NCBI RefSeq assembly: GCF_002093745.1
Contig: NZ_MTSB01000003.1
Coordinates: 124,001 to 188,000 of the forward strand
DNA length: 64,000 bases
Source: Pseudomonas graminis
GTDB lineage: Bacteria; Pseudomonadota; Gammaproteobacteria; Pseudomonadales; Pseudomonadaceae
Reading direction: 5' to 3'
A program made the translations under genes and the position numbers. The first letter of the stretch is position 1. Each line of letters starts with the position of its first letter. Below the pieces are notes generated by a model. The model saw only the letters and a program-made list of their open reading frames with translations, had not been told where the DNA came from and did not search any database. Below are positions 1 through 12,816 of this stretch, piece by piece.

Positions 1-3554
<3,554 letters not shown>

Positions 3555-3909
3555 GGCTCGAAGTCCTTATCGGCAGATAAGCCGCGGATTAAGCACTTCA
3601 CGTTTGTCAGTGTATGGCCCCTTAAACCCGGACACTGCCGGATCGATACCAATCATGGGTAATTAGTTCAATTCAATCTTCAGATGTGTCCCTGTTTTAC
3701 GCTACAGACGTGACGCGAAACCTTAGGCTGAATACTCTAACTTTCACCCAGAACCGTTTGTGTGTGAGCGCGAGCGATAAACGACGCAAGACATCGCTGC
3801 CCGCTGCTTTAATCAGTAATCTTCATCAGCTTTTCCTTCAGTAGTTGCCGGGCAGGAGTCGACCACAGGATCGCTCCTCACGAGGTAGAAATAAGGAAGT
3901 TTTATTAAC
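3555..3909. promoter_or_regulatory. Divergent intergenic region between NRPS and LuxR gene
   Basis: These 355 bases separate the divergent NRPS and LuxR starts and must hold both promoters. The middle is comparatively AT-rich. The LuxR gene has GGAAG about 10 bases before its ATG. I could not identify a convincing LuxR-type palindrome or a clean -35/-10 pair by eye. Confidence 0.5.
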
Positions 3910-4674
3910 ATGGCGCAACACTTCGACTACAGCGACGACCCAGGCTTCTACCGTCAACTGGCACGCCTGGTGTCCAGCACCGGCTGCGCGACCTTCGCTG
4001 CCCAAATGCTGGAACTGGTGCATGCCCAGGTGCCGATCCACGGAATCGATCTCAGCGAATGGACGCTGGACCTGCGCGAAAGCACGATTATCGACATCAA
4101 CGTGCTGGGTACCGCCGGGCTGCAACAGGAACTCGCGCTTGTGCCGAACCATCCCTTGCTGCCAAGCATCCTGCACATGCAGGACCCGCTGCTGATCCAG
4201 CTCAAGACTACGCCAAGCAAACAGCACCCGCAGCGCAGCACGCATCAGTGCAACCTCGTCTCCAGTAGCGGCGACCGTCGTCGGGTCATCTGCTTTCATC
4301 GCCTGATGACCGAGCGTGCGTTTTCGCTGGCAGAGCTTTCAGTGCTCAAGAGCCTGTCCGACATGCTGCTGCCTCTGGTTGAACAGCATGCGCAAAGCCT
4401 TGCGCAACAGGCCAGTGTCCAGGACACCGGAAGCGAAACCGAGGCAGGCTCTCTGGATCAGGTGTTCAGCATCAAGCTGGCCCAGGAAGCCGTGACGCTT
4501 TCGGCACGAGAGCAGGAGGTGTGCATCGGGTTACTGACAGGCGGCACGGTTTCCGAGATGGCTCAGCGACTGAACGTCAAGAACAGCTCGGTGGAAACCT
4601 ACCTCAAGCGCGCCACGGCAAAACTGGGTGTCAGCGGTCGGCACGGCCTTGCCCGATGGATCGCCGAGCGTTGA
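3910..4674 (+). CDS. syfR: LuxR-type transcriptional regulator, SyfR-like
   Basis: A 254-residue protein. Its C-terminal 65 residues form a GerE/LuxR helix-turn-helix (LSAREQEVCIGLLTGG, then SEMAQRLNVKNSSVETYLKRA). The N-terminal 170 residues show no acyl-homoserine-lactone-binding signature that I recognise. It is transcribed away from the lipopeptide synthetase. In P. syringae the LuxR regulator SyfR is encoded beside syfA and activates it, so control of the adjacent NRPS is the natural inference. The start at 3910 has GGAAG upstream. LuxR membership is clear; the SyfR name depends on synteny. Confidence 0.75.
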   Translation: MAQHFDYSDDPGFYRQLARLVSSTGCATFAAQMLELVHAQVPIHGIDLSEWTLDLRESTIIDINVLGTAGLQQELALVPNHPLLPSILHMQDPLLIQLKTTPSKQHPQRSTHQCNLVSSSGDRRRVICFHRLMTERAFSLAELSVLKSLSDMLLPLVEQHAQSLAQQASVQDTGSETEAGSLDQVFSIKLAQEAVTLSAREQEVCIGLLTGGTVSEMAQRLNVKNSSVETYLKRATAKLGVSGRHGLARWIAER

Positions 4675-4791
4675 GGCCTGGCGTTTACAGTCAAGAGATC
4701 CCGCAGGGCTTCGGCCATCGAAAAGGCTCGGCATTCATTTCAGCGCAGGCGGCATGCGATCACGGCACTGCCGGTGACGCTGAATGATTTA

Positions 4792-5799
4792 TCACCCTTT
4801 GCGCGTTGCATCATCCAGCGCCAGAATGGTGTGGGCATTGGTGACCGTCGTTGCCAGCGTGTTGACCACACCCGAACGCAGCGCGCCCAGGGTGGCGGCG
4901 GCCTTGGTGTTTTCGCTGGCAATGGCCACGACATCGGGAATGCGCAGCAACTCTTGAACGGTCAGCCCGATCACCCTGCCCTGAATAGCGTTGACCGCTG
5001 GCTGGCCGTGAATGTCGATGAAATCGTAGCCCATCATGTCGCCCACGGTGCCGGATAACCGGGCCTGCGCGATTTCCTGCGGCGAAAACCACCCCATACG
5101 CACCATGTTGCTGTTCTCGCTCATGTCACCGATACCGATCAGCGCCATGTCGGCCCGGCGTGCGCGGTCGAGGGTCGAACGCACGGTGTCGTTGCTGATC
5201 AGAACGCTGCGCAATTCCGGGTTGGCAACCAGCGCCGGGGCGTAAAGGCTTTCGCTTTCACCACCAAAACGCAGTGCCAGACGACGACAGATGTGGTCCG
5301 GGTTCATGTATTCGCCTGCCTTGAGCGAACCGCCGATTGCGCAGACAAACGTGCAGTTGCGCGTCACGGGCAAAAACACGTTGTCTGCCACAGCCCCCAC
5401 GTTGCGCCCCATACCCACGGCGACGATCATGCCGTCGCTCAGGGTTTTGTTCAGGTAATTGGCGACCAGGCTGGCCACTGCCGAGCGCTGGGTGTCCGGG
5501 TCGCTGTGATCGACCGCAATCAGCGCACGGTCCAGCGCAAAGCGCTCCACCAGCGCCTGTTCAAGCTCATTGTTCATGGCCGGATGCTGCAGCACCCGCA
5601 CCTCGACAATCCCTTCATCACGTGCGCGTTTGAGCAGGCGACTGACCTTTGCCCGTGACAGATCGAAACGCTTGGCGATGGCTTCCTGAGTGACGTTCTC
5701 TAGGTAATAAAGCATCGCGACTTCGGTCATCAGATCGATGTCGCTGGCCATGCGCTGGGTACTGTCACTCATGTGGGCGGGCTTCCGTTTCGGCATCAA
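4792..5799 (-). CDS. SorC/DeoR-family sugar-responsive transcriptional regulator
   Basis: 335 residues (326 if translation begins at ATG 5772, which opens with MSDSTQRMASD). The N-terminal helix-turn-helix reads VTQEAIAKRFDLSRAKVSRLLKRA. The rest matches the SorC effector domain, a phospho-sugar isomerase-like fold, with IVAVGMGRNVGAV, CAIGGSL and DMALIGIGD motifs. SorC regulators usually respond to a phosphorylated sugar and control an adjacent catabolic operon. Here it lies next to rpiB (same strand, 36 bp away) and facing an ABC importer operon. It is the likely reader of the paired 14-bp sites at 6351-6364 and 6492-6505. Confidence 0.88.
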   Translation of the reverse strand: MMPKRKPAHMSDSTQRMASDIDLMTEVAMLYYLENVTQEAIAKRFDLSRAKVSRLLKRARDEGIVEVRVLQHPAMNNELEQALVERFALDRALIAVDHSDPDTQRSAVASLVANYLNKTLSDGMIVAVGMGRNVGAVADNVFLPVTRNCTFVCAIGGSLKAGEYMNPDHICRRLALRFGGESESLYAPALVANPELRSVLISNDTVRSTLDRARRADMALIGIGDMSENSNMVRMGWFSPQEIAQARLSGTVGDMMGYDFIDIHGQPAVNAIQGRVIGLTVQELLRIPDVVAIASENTKAAATLGALRSGVVNTLATTVTNAHTILALDDATRKG

Positions 5800-5835
5800 A
5801 CAAGCATTCTCCCTACTCCCGCCCTGTTCCGTCCA

Positions 5836-6297
5836 CTACTGATGGCCGTCACGTTCGATGGCATTGATGCGCTCGACCTTGGCGCCGGAGCGCGCAGCCT
5901 CGAACTCCGACCCCAGAAACGAGGTGACGATGCTTTTCGCCAGCTCGGCACCGATCACCCGCGCACCGACAGAGAGAATCTGCGCATCGTTGCTTTTGCG
6001 CGCCCGCTCGGCCGAATAGGTGTCATGGGCCTGCGCTGCGCGAATCCCGAACACCTTGTTGGCGGATATCGCCATGCCGATGCCAGTGCCACAGACCAGC
6101 ACACCAAGCCGCTGCTGGCCGGAACTGATAGCGGTTGCAACCGCCAGAGCGATGTCCGGGTACAGCACCGGCGCGGTGGAATGGGTGCCGAAATCAGTGA
6201 CCGGGTAACCCAGCGACTCGATATGGCGCTTCAACAGTTCTTTGAGTTCATAACCCGCTTCGTCACATCCGATAGCCACCGGGAAAGGTGTGTTCAT
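5836..6297 (-). CDS. rpiB: RpiB/LacAB-family sugar-phosphate isomerase
   Basis: 153 residues, the usual RpiB size. It has VAIGCDEAGYELKE at the N-terminus, the active-site loop VLVCGTGIGMAISANK with the catalytic Cys, and SNDAQILSVGARVIG. RpiB enzymes interconvert aldose and ketose phosphates. In tetritol pathways a family member (DerI/EryI) converts D-erythrulose-4-phosphate to D-erythrose-4-phosphate. Given the DhaK/DhaL kinase and two polyol-dehydrogenase-like genes nearby, an erythrulose-phosphate role is more likely than housekeeping ribose-5-phosphate isomerisation. It probably shares a transcript with the SorC gene. Confidence 0.88.
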   Translation of the reverse strand: MNTPFPVAIGCDEAGYELKELLKRHIESLGYPVTDFGTHSTAPVLYPDIALAVATAISSGQQRLGVLVCGTGIGMAISANKVFGIRAAQAHDTYSAERARKSNDAQILSVGARVIGAELAKSIVTSFLGSEFEAARSGAKVERINAIERDGHQ

Positions 6298-6350
6298 GGC
6301 GTCTGGCTCCGCTGCCGTGGTCGCTCAAGTCCGACCAAATGTTCAATCGG

Positions 6351-6505
6351 TGAAATTCCGATCACTTATTTCTCGGGCATTCCATGCACCCTGTCAAGCA
6401 GGAATTACGATAACGCCGGGCAATTTCCGCTCAATGCAGCCCTTCATGCGTATACGGCACATCAAAAAACTTTTAAGTGAAAGAGATTGACTGATCAGAA
6501 TTTCA
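6351..6505. promoter_or_regulatory. Inverted pair of 14-bp sites in the rpiB/ABC divergent promoter
   Basis: TGAAATTCCGATCA on the plus strand at 6351-6364 and TGATCAGAATTTCA at 6492-6505 are reverse complements at 13 of 14 positions. One lies near the rpiB start (6297), the other near the importer start (6578). The arrangement fits two operators for the adjacent SorC regulator, with possible looping across 140 bp. No binding data exist; the pairing itself is directly visible. Confidence 0.5.
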
Positions 6506-6577
6506 TTTGATACACATATGCTCACTGAGCGACACGTCAGTGCATCTAATAAGAATTCACAGCACGAGGACACGCCG

Positions 6578-8065
6578 ATGGCTACGCCATTACTGCTCCA
6601 GGCTGAACAGGTCACCAAGGCTTATGCTGGCATTCCTGCCCTGCGTGACGGCCGTCTTTCGTTGCGCGCCGGCAGTGTGCATGCCCTGTGCGGCGGGAAC
6701 GGCGCGGGAAAATCGACTTTCCTCAGCATCCTGATGGGCATCACTCAGCGCGACTCGGGCACTATCCTGCTCAATGGCGAACCGGTGCAGTTCAATCGCC
6801 CGGGCGAAGCGCTCGCGGCGGGAATTGCGATGATTACCCAAGAGCTTGAACCCATCCCGTTCATGACCGTCGCCGAAAACATCTGGCTGGGCCGCGAACC
6901 CCGCAGGGCCGGTTGCATTGTCGATGGCAAAGCACTGAATCGCCGCACTCGCGAGCTGTTGGAAGAGCTGGAGTTCGACGTCGACGCCACCAGCCCCATG
7001 CACCGCCTGAGCGTGGCGCAGATACAACTGGTGGAAATTGCCAAAGCGTTCAGCCATGACTGCCAGGTGATGATCATGGACGAACCCACCTCCGCCATCG
7101 GCGAACGTGAGGCGCAAACGCTGTTCAAGGCGATCCGCCGGCTCACCGCACGAGGCGCAGGAATCATTTATGTCTCTCACCGGCTTAGCGAGCTGGCGCA
7201 GATTGCCGACGACTACAGCATCTTTCGCGACGGGGCCTTTGTCGAAAGCGGACGCATGGCCGACATCGATCGCACACATCTGGTGCGCGGCATCGTCGGC
7301 CAGGAATTGCAACGTATCGACCACAAGGCAGGCCGGGCATGTGCTGCCGAGTGCTGCCTGGACGTAGACGGCCTCAGCCGCACTGGCGAATTTCAGGACA
7401 TCAGCCTGCAACTGCGTCACGGCGAGATCCTGGGCATCTACGGCCTGATGGGCTCCGGCCGTAGCGAATTCCTCAATTGCATCTATGGCCTGACGACTCC
7501 GGACGCGGGCCACGTGACCCTGCAAGGCAAGCCGATGCCGATCGGCCTGCCCAAGGCAACCATTCGCGCAGGCATGTCGCTGGTGACCGAGGACCGCAAA
7601 GACAGCGGCCTGGTGCTCAGCGGCAGCATCCTCTCAAACATCGCGCTGTCGGCGTACAAGCAATTGTCGAGCTGGTCGCTGATCAATGCGCGCAAGGAGC
7701 AACAGTTGGCAGAAGACATGGTCCGGCGCCTGCAGATCAAGACCACCTCACTGGACCTGCCGGTCTCGTCCATGAGCGGCGGCAACCAGCAGAAAGTGGT
7801 TCTGGCCAAATGCCTGTCTACCCAGCCGGTCTGCCTGCTCTGTGACGAGCCTACCCGAGGCATCGACGAGGGCGCCAAGCAGGAAATCTATCACCTGCTG
7901 GATCAGTTCGTGCGGGCGGGCGGTGCTGCGATTGTGGTGTCGTCGGAGGCCCCTGAACTGTTGCGCCTGAGTGACCGTATTGCCGTATTCAAAGGGGGCA
8001 GGCTGGTGACCATCAGCAGCGATGCCGATCTTTCCCAGGAAGCCCTGCTGAGTCTTGCCTCATGA
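6578..8065 (+). CDS. Sugar ABC transporter ATP-binding protein, RbsA/CUT2 type
   Basis: 495 residues with two ABC cassettes, as in RbsA/MglA. Cassette 1 has Walker A GGNGAGKST, a degenerate signature (LSVAQIQLVEIAKAF) and Walker B VMIMDEPTS. Cassette 2 has the family's degenerate Walker A (GLMGSGRSEF), a good signature (MSGGNQQKVVLAKCL) and LLCDEPTRG. The start at 6578 is preferred over upstream codons because GAGGA lies 7 bases before it. It overlaps the permease gene by ATGA. It energises import of the substrate bound by the 9092-10102 protein. Confidence 0.93.
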   Translation: MATPLLLQAEQVTKAYAGIPALRDGRLSLRAGSVHALCGGNGAGKSTFLSILMGITQRDSGTILLNGEPVQFNRPGEALAAGIAMITQELEPIPFMTVAENIWLGREPRRAGCIVDGKALNRRTRELLEELEFDVDATSPMHRLSVAQIQLVEIAKAFSHDCQVMIMDEPTSAIGEREAQTLFKAIRRLTARGAGIIYVSHRLSELAQIADDYSIFRDGAFVESGRMADIDRTHLVRGIVGQELQRIDHKAGRACAAECCLDVDGLSRTGEFQDISLQLRHGEILGIYGLMGSGRSEFLNCIYGLTTPDAGHVTLQGKPMPIGLPKATIRAGMSLVTEDRKDSGLVLSGSILSNIALSAYKQLSSWSLINARKEQQLAEDMVRRLQIKTTSLDLPVSSMSGGNQQKVVLAKCLSTQPVCLLCDEPTRGIDEGAKQEIYHLLDQFVRAGGAAIVVSSEAPELLRLSDRIAVFKGGRLVTISSDADLSQEALLSLAS

Positions 8066-9039
8066 ATAGCAAAACCATCATTGCCCCCGCCACTGCACAA
8101 CCGCGCAGCCTGCTGCGTCTGTCTCTGGACCGTTTCGGCCTGCCACTGGTGTTCATCCTGCTGTGCGTGGTAATGGCTTTTGCCAGCGAATACTTCATGA
8201 CCTGGCGCAACTGGATGGACATCCTGCGTCAGACCTCGATCAACGGCATTCTCGCGGTCGGCATGACCTACGTGATCTTGACCAAAGGCATTGACCTGTC
8301 GGTGGGCTCGATTCTGGCCTTTGCGGGGTTGTGCAGCGCCCTCGTGGCGACACAGGGTTATGGCTTGCTGGCGGCGGTCAGCGCCGGGATGTTCGCAGGT
8401 GCCATGCTCGGGGTGGTCAATGGTTTCATGGTGGCCAACCTCTCGATTCCGCCGTTCGTGGCCACGCTGGGCATGCTCAGTATCGCCCGCGGCATGACCT
8501 TCATTCTCAACGACGGCAGCCCGGTCACCGACCTGCCTGAAGAATACCTGGCGCTGGGCATCGGCAAAGTCGGCCCGATCGGTGTGCCGATCATCATCTT
8601 CGCCGTGGTCGCGCTGATTTTCTGGATGGTGCTGCGCTACACCACCTATGGCCGCTACGTATACGCGGTCGGCGGCAACGAGAAGAGCGCCCGTACCTCC
8701 GGGATCGGCGTGCGCAAAGTGATGTTTTCGGTGTACGTGGTGTCGGGGCTGCTTGCCGGGCTGGCGGGTGTGGTGCTGTCCGCCAGGACGACCTCCGCCC
8801 TGCCCCAGGCCGGCATGTCGTATGAACTGGATGCGATTGCCGCAGTGGTGATCGGCGGTACCAGCTTGTCCGGCGGCACTGGCAGCATCGTCGGCACGCT
8901 GTTTGGCGCATTGCTGATCGGCGTCATCAATAACGGACTGAACCTGCTCGGTGTGTCTTCCTATTACCAGCAGGTCGCCAAGGGACTGATCATCGTGTTT
9001 GCAGTGCTGATCGACGTGTGGCGCAAAAAGAAACGCTAG
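8062..9039 (+). CDS. Sugar ABC transporter permease, RbsC type
   Basis: 325 residues, strongly hydrophobic with about 8-10 predicted membrane segments. It matches the BPD_transp_2 family: GMTYVILTKGIDLSVGSILAFAG near the N-terminus and YELDAIAAVVIGGTSLSGG towards the C-terminus are family hallmarks. Its start overlaps the ATPase stop (ATGA), so translation is probably coupled. A single permease gene implies a homodimeric channel, as for ribose importers. Confidence 0.93.
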   Translation: MNSKTIIAPATAQPRSLLRLSLDRFGLPLVFILLCVVMAFASEYFMTWRNWMDILRQTSINGILAVGMTYVILTKGIDLSVGSILAFAGLCSALVATQGYGLLAAVSAGMFAGAMLGVVNGFMVANLSIPPFVATLGMLSIARGMTFILNDGSPVTDLPEEYLALGIGKVGPIGVPIIIFAVVALIFWMVLRYTTYGRYVYAVGGNEKSARTSGIGVRKVMFSVYVVSGLLAGLAGVVLSARTTSALPQAGMSYELDAIAAVVIGGTSLSGGTGSIVGTLFGALLIGVINNGLNLLGVSSYYQQVAKGLIIVFAVLIDVWRKKKR

Positions 9040-9091
9040 GCCCTTTTCCTCTGAATGACCGACTGACTACAACAATAACGAGGTGCTCATC

Positions 9092-10102
9092 ATGAAATTC
9101 GGTACATCCCTGGCCGCTGTCGCGGCGCTCTCCCTGCTTGCCAGCAGTATCGCGCTGGCCGCCGACGGCAAGACCTACAAGATCGGTGCGGCGGTTTATG
9201 GCCTCAAGGGTCAGTTCATGCAGAACTGGGTCCGTGAGCTCAAGCAACATCCGTCGGTCAAGGACGGCACCGTGCAGATCACCGTGTTTGACGGCAATTA
9301 CGATGCGCTGACCCAGAACAACCAGATCGAGACCATGATCACCCAGCATTACGACGCGATCATCTTCGTGCCTATCGACACCAAGGCCGGGATCGGCACG
9401 GTGGCCCGGGCCATGGAGAGCGACATTCCGGTCATCGCCTCGAACACCCGCGTCGCCAGCGCCAAGGTGCCTTACATCGGCAACGACGACGTCGAAGGCG
9501 GCCGCCTTCAGGCCCAGGCGATGGTCGACAAGCTCAACGGCAAGGGCAACGTGGTGATCATTCAGGGACCGATTGGCCAGTCGGCGCAGATCGACCGGGA
9601 AAAAGGCGAAATGGAAGTCCTGAAGAAACACCCGGACATCAAGATCATTGAAATGAAAACCGCCAACTGGTCGCGTGCCGAAGCATTGGCGCTGACCGAG
9701 GACTGGCTCAACGCCCACCCGAATGGCGGCATCTCCGGGATCATTTCGCAAAATGACGACATGGCCTTGGGTGCCCTGCAAGCGGTGAAGTCGCGCAACC
9801 TCAAGCCTGCCGACGTACCGATCACCTCTATTGACGGCATGCCCGACGCCATTCAGGCAGCCAAGAAAAACGAAGTCACCACCTTCCTGCAGGACGCGCA
9901 GGCCCAGTCTCAGGGCGCACTCGACGTTGCCCTGCGGGCGCTGGCCGGCAAAGACTACAAGCCACGCTCGGTGATCTGGGAACGCTACGCCAAAGACGTG
10001 AAATGGGGTGACGGCACTGACAAGAACTACATCCTGCCGTGGGTGCCGGTGACCGATGCCAACGCCGATGCGCTGTATCAGCAGGTCGGCGGCGGCAAGT
10101 AA
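9092..10102 (+). CDS. Periplasmic sugar-binding protein of the ABC importer, ribose-binding type
   Basis: 336 residues from ATG 9092. It opens with a Sec signal peptide (MKFGTSLAAVAALSLLASS, probable cleavage after IALA) and continues as a type I periplasmic binding protein of the Peripla_BP_4 family: NNQIETMITQHYDAIIFVP, GPIGQSAQIDREKG and ISQNDDMALGALQAV. Its ligand cannot be read from sequence. The downstream dehydrogenases and DhaK/DhaL kinase suggest a short polyol or ketose. The gene is followed by the REP array, which may lower expression of the distal genes relative to this one. Confidence 0.92.
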   Translation: MKFGTSLAAVAALSLLASSIALAADGKTYKIGAAVYGLKGQFMQNWVRELKQHPSVKDGTVQITVFDGNYDALTQNNQIETMITQHYDAIIFVPIDTKAGIGTVARAMESDIPVIASNTRVASAKVPYIGNDDVEGGRLQAQAMVDKLNGKGNVVIIQGPIGQSAQIDREKGEMEVLKKHPDIKIIEMKTANWSRAEALALTEDWLNAHPNGGISGIISQNDDMALGALQAVKSRNLKPADVPITSIDGMPDAIQAAKKNEVTTFLQDAQAQSQGALDVALRALAGKDYKPRSVIWERYAKDVKWGDGTDKNYILPWVPVTDANADALYQQVGGGK

Positions 10103-10156
10103 TTGAGGAGTTATCGCCACACATAAGTTCTCAGACTCCCGCTTCTGCCCGCAGGG

Positions 10157-10855
10157 CGTGGGAGCGAACTTGTTCGCGAAGACGGTCGTTCAGACGATGT
10201 ATTTTCGGGGAATACACCGGCCCTTTCGCGAACAAGTTCGCTCCCACGGCCTTCGGCCAGAATCAAAAGCTGATGCGTGCGCAGAGTGTGGCGAATCATC
10301 AATCCAACAACGTAGCAGGCTGAAGAGTAAAACCCCGTGGGAGCGAGCTTGCTCGCGAAGACAGCAGTTCAGACGGCGCATTTTCGCCGCCTAGTACCGG
10401 CCCTTTCGCGAAAACGTTCGCCCCCAACGGCCTTCGGCCAGAATCAAAAACTGATGGGTGTGCAGAGTGTGACGAATCATCAATCAAACAACGTAGCAGA
10501 CTGAAGAGTAAACCCCGTGGGAGCGAGCTTGCTCGCGAAGACAGCAGTTCAGACGGCGCACTTTCGCCGCCTAATACCGGCCCTTTCGCGAACACGTTCG
10601 CCCCCAACGGCCTTCGGGCAGAATCAAAACTGATGGGTGCGCAGAGTGTGACAAATCATCAATCCAACAACGTAGCAGGCTGAAGAGTAAAACCCCGTGG
10701 GAGCGAGCTTGCTCGCGAAGACAGCAGTTCAGACGGCGCACTTTCGCCGCCTAATACCGGCCCTTTCGCGAACACGTTCGCCCCCAACGGCCTTCGGGCA
10801 GAATCAAAACCAGATGCTGCTGTAACGCGTAGCGTGACGAATCATCAATCAAACA
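10157..10855. repeat. Four-copy tandem array of a ~180-bp REP/BIME unit
   Basis: Units begin at about 10157, 10336, 10516 and 10696, giving spacings of 179, 180 and 180 bp. Each unit has a REP arm (GTGGGAGCGAGCTTGCTCGC type), a middle ending in TACCGGCCC, the inverted REP arm (TTTCGCGAACACGTTCGC), a CGGCCTTCGGCCAGAATC segment, and a tail with GACGAATCATCAATC. Copies 2-4 are nearly identical; copy 1 differs in the middle. The tail recurs at 10834-10855, just before the ribosome-binding site of the next gene. The array fills most of the 773-bp gap at 10103-10875, which has no convincing gene. Confidence 0.9.
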
Positions 10856-10875
10856 GCGCTAAAGGAGAGATTTTC

Positions 10876-11631
10876 ATGTCCGAATTCTGGAACAAGGCCT
10901 TCGACCTCAATGGACGCTGCGCAGTCATCACTGGCGGGGCCGCCGGGATCGGCCTGGCCTGTGCGCGCCTGCTGGTCGAGCATGGCGCTCGGGTGGCGCT
11001 GCTGGACCGCGACCCTGCGGTGGTCGACGTGGCTGCCAGCCTTGGCAGCGAAAACATGGGTATCGCGGTCGATCTGCGCCGGATCGAACAGGTCAACAGC
11101 ACCCTCGACACAGTATTCGAGCGGTTCAAACGCCTCGACTTTCTGATCAACAGCGCCGGCGTTGCATTGCTCGACAAGGCCGTTGATGTGACCGAAGACG
11201 CCTGGGACACCACGCTGGACATCAACCTGAAAGCCAGTTTCTTCGTTGCTCAGGCATGCGCCCGGCACATGCTGGCCCAAGGCAGCGGACGCATCGTCAA
11301 CCTGGCCTCCCAGGCGGCCGTCATCGGTCTCGACAGGCACGTCGCCTACTGCGCAAGCAAGGCCGCCGTGGTCGGCATGACCAAAGTGCTGGCGATGGAA
11401 TGGGCACCGCACATCACCGTCAACGCCATTTCCCCGACCATCGTCGAAACCGCTCTGGGCAAGAAGGCTTGGGCGGGTGAACTGGGTGAGCGGGCCAAAT
11501 TGCAGATCCCGGCGGGCCGCTTCGCCCAGCCGGAAGAAATCGCCGGGCTGGCGCTGTACCTGCTCAGTGACGCCGCCAGCATGATCACCGGTGAAAACGT
11601 GGTGATCGACGGTGGCTACAGCATCCAGTAA
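10876..11631 (+). CDS. Short-chain dehydrogenase/reductase, D-threitol dehydrogenase-like
   Basis: 251 residues from ATG 10876, with AGGAGA 8 bases upstream. Classical SDR features: cofactor loop TGGAAGIGLA, LINSAGVALL (NAG-like), catalytic S in IVNLASQAAV and YCASKAAVVG (YxxxK), and C-terminal ITGENVVIDGGYSIQ. An acidic residue after beta-2 (LLDRD) favours NAD(H). D-threitol dehydrogenases and other polyol oxidases belong to this group. Next to a zinc dehydrogenase and a DhaK/DhaL pair, oxidation of a tetritol or similar polyol to a ketose is a reasonable inference. The enzyme class is certain; the substrate is not. Confidence 0.85.
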   Translation: MSEFWNKAFDLNGRCAVITGGAAGIGLACARLLVEHGARVALLDRDPAVVDVAASLGSENMGIAVDLRRIEQVNSTLDTVFERFKRLDFLINSAGVALLDKAVDVTEDAWDTTLDINLKASFFVAQACARHMLAQGSGRIVNLASQAAVIGLDRHVAYCASKAAVVGMTKVLAMEWAPHITVNAISPTIVETALGKKAWAGELGERAKLQIPAGRFAQPEEIAGLALYLLSDAASMITGENVVIDGGYSIQ

Positions 11632-11660
11632 TTCACTTTTCAGTCGCGAGGTTTATCGTC

Positions 11661-12776
11661 ATGTCCACCGCTACCGAACGCACTGCCGAACAACTCTCTC
11701 CCGTCATTCCGGCCACCATGCAGGCAGTGGTCTGCCATGGCCCGGAAGACTACCGGCTGGAAACCGTCGACGTGCCGACGCCTGGCCCTGACGAAATCCT
11801 CACCAAGGTCGAGCTGTGCGGCATCTGCATGGGCGACATCAAGACCTATCGCGGCGCGCCATCGTTCTGGGGCGATGCGGAACAGCCGCGCTATGTAAAA
11901 CCGCCGATGATTCCCGGTCATGAATTTGTCTGCCGAGTGGTTGCGCTTGGCCCGGGTGCCGAAAAGCGTGGCGTGCAGGTCGGTGACCGCGTTATTTCCG
12001 AACAGATCGTGCCGTGCTGGGGTTGCCGTTTCTGCAATCACGGCCAGTACTGGATGTGTCAAAAGCACGACCTCTACGGTTTCCAGAACAACGTGCAGGG
12101 CGCGATGGCCCAGTACATGATCTTCACCAAAGAAGGCATTATCCACAAAGTGCCGGATTCGATTGCCCCGGACGAAGCGATCCTGATCGAACCGCTGGCC
12201 TGCTCGCTGCATGCGGCGGAACGGGCCAACGTCGATTTCGATGACATCGTGGTAGTCGCCGGAGCGGGCACGCTGGGTCTGGGCATCATTGGCGCGGTGC
12301 GTATGCGCAACCCGAAAAAGCTCATCGTGCTCGACATGAAGCCCGAACGCGCCGCCCTCGCCCTGCGCATGGGCGCAGACGAAGTGTGGAACCCGGCCGA
12401 GGTCGACGTGTTGGCGAAAATCCGCGAGATCACTGACGGCTACGGCTGCGACATCTATATAGAAGCCACCGGGCACCACAAGGCTGTCAATCAGGGCCTC
12501 GCCATGCTGCGCAAACTGGGACGTTTCGTAGAGTTCAGTGTGTTCAATGACGAAGCCACGGTGGACTGGTCGATCATCGGTGACCGCAAAGAGCTGGACG
12601 TGCTTGGCTCCCATTTGGGGCCGTACATGTACCCGCGCGCCATCGATTTTATCGGCAACCGCAAGATCGACATGCGCGATGTGGTCACCCACAAGTTCGC
12701 CCTGGCAGACTTCAAGGAAGCCTTCGCCGTCATGGAGCGCGGTGATAAATCCCTGAAGGTGGTGCTGGAACCCTGA
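11661..12776 (+). CDS. Zinc-dependent alcohol (polyol) dehydrogenase
   Basis: 371 residues, medium-chain dehydrogenase family. Catalytic zinc ligands are visible in ELCGICMGD and PGHEF. The structural zinc lobe has four cysteines (CWGCRFCNHGQYWMC). The NAD-binding loop is AGAGTLGLGIIG, with acidic D in IVLDMKPE favouring NAD. Length and the RVISEQIVPCWGC context resemble the erythritol/L-threitol dehydrogenase (EltD) branch described for Mycobacterium smegmatis. It lies 30 bp after the SDR and 40 bp before dhaK, so it is probably co-transcribed. It would oxidise a polyol to a ketose that the DhaK/DhaL proteins phosphorylate. Confidence 0.87.
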   Translation: MSTATERTAEQLSPVIPATMQAVVCHGPEDYRLETVDVPTPGPDEILTKVELCGICMGDIKTYRGAPSFWGDAEQPRYVKPPMIPGHEFVCRVVALGPGAEKRGVQVGDRVISEQIVPCWGCRFCNHGQYWMCQKHDLYGFQNNVQGAMAQYMIFTKEGIIHKVPDSIAPDEAILIEPLACSLHAAERANVDFDDIVVVAGAGTLGLGIIGAVRMRNPKKLIVLDMKPERAALALRMGADEVWNPAEVDVLAKIREITDGYGCDIYIEATGHHKAVNQGLAMLRKLGRFVEFSVFNDEATVDWSIIGDRKELDVLGSHLGPYMYPRAIDFIGNRKIDMRDVVTHKFALADFKEAFAVMERGDKSLKVVLEP

Positions 12777-12816
12777 TCTGCCTGTTCCTCATAAAAACAA
12801 CACAGGAAACCGCGCT

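Noticed and set aside
8990..10120. A 376-codon minus-strand frame opposite the sugar-binding protein gene
   Set aside because: The plus-strand product has a signal peptide and binding-protein motifs; the antisense product has none.
10157..10855. CRISPR array
   Set aside because: The 180-bp direct repeats have no unique spacers and contain REP palindromes; no cas genes are present.
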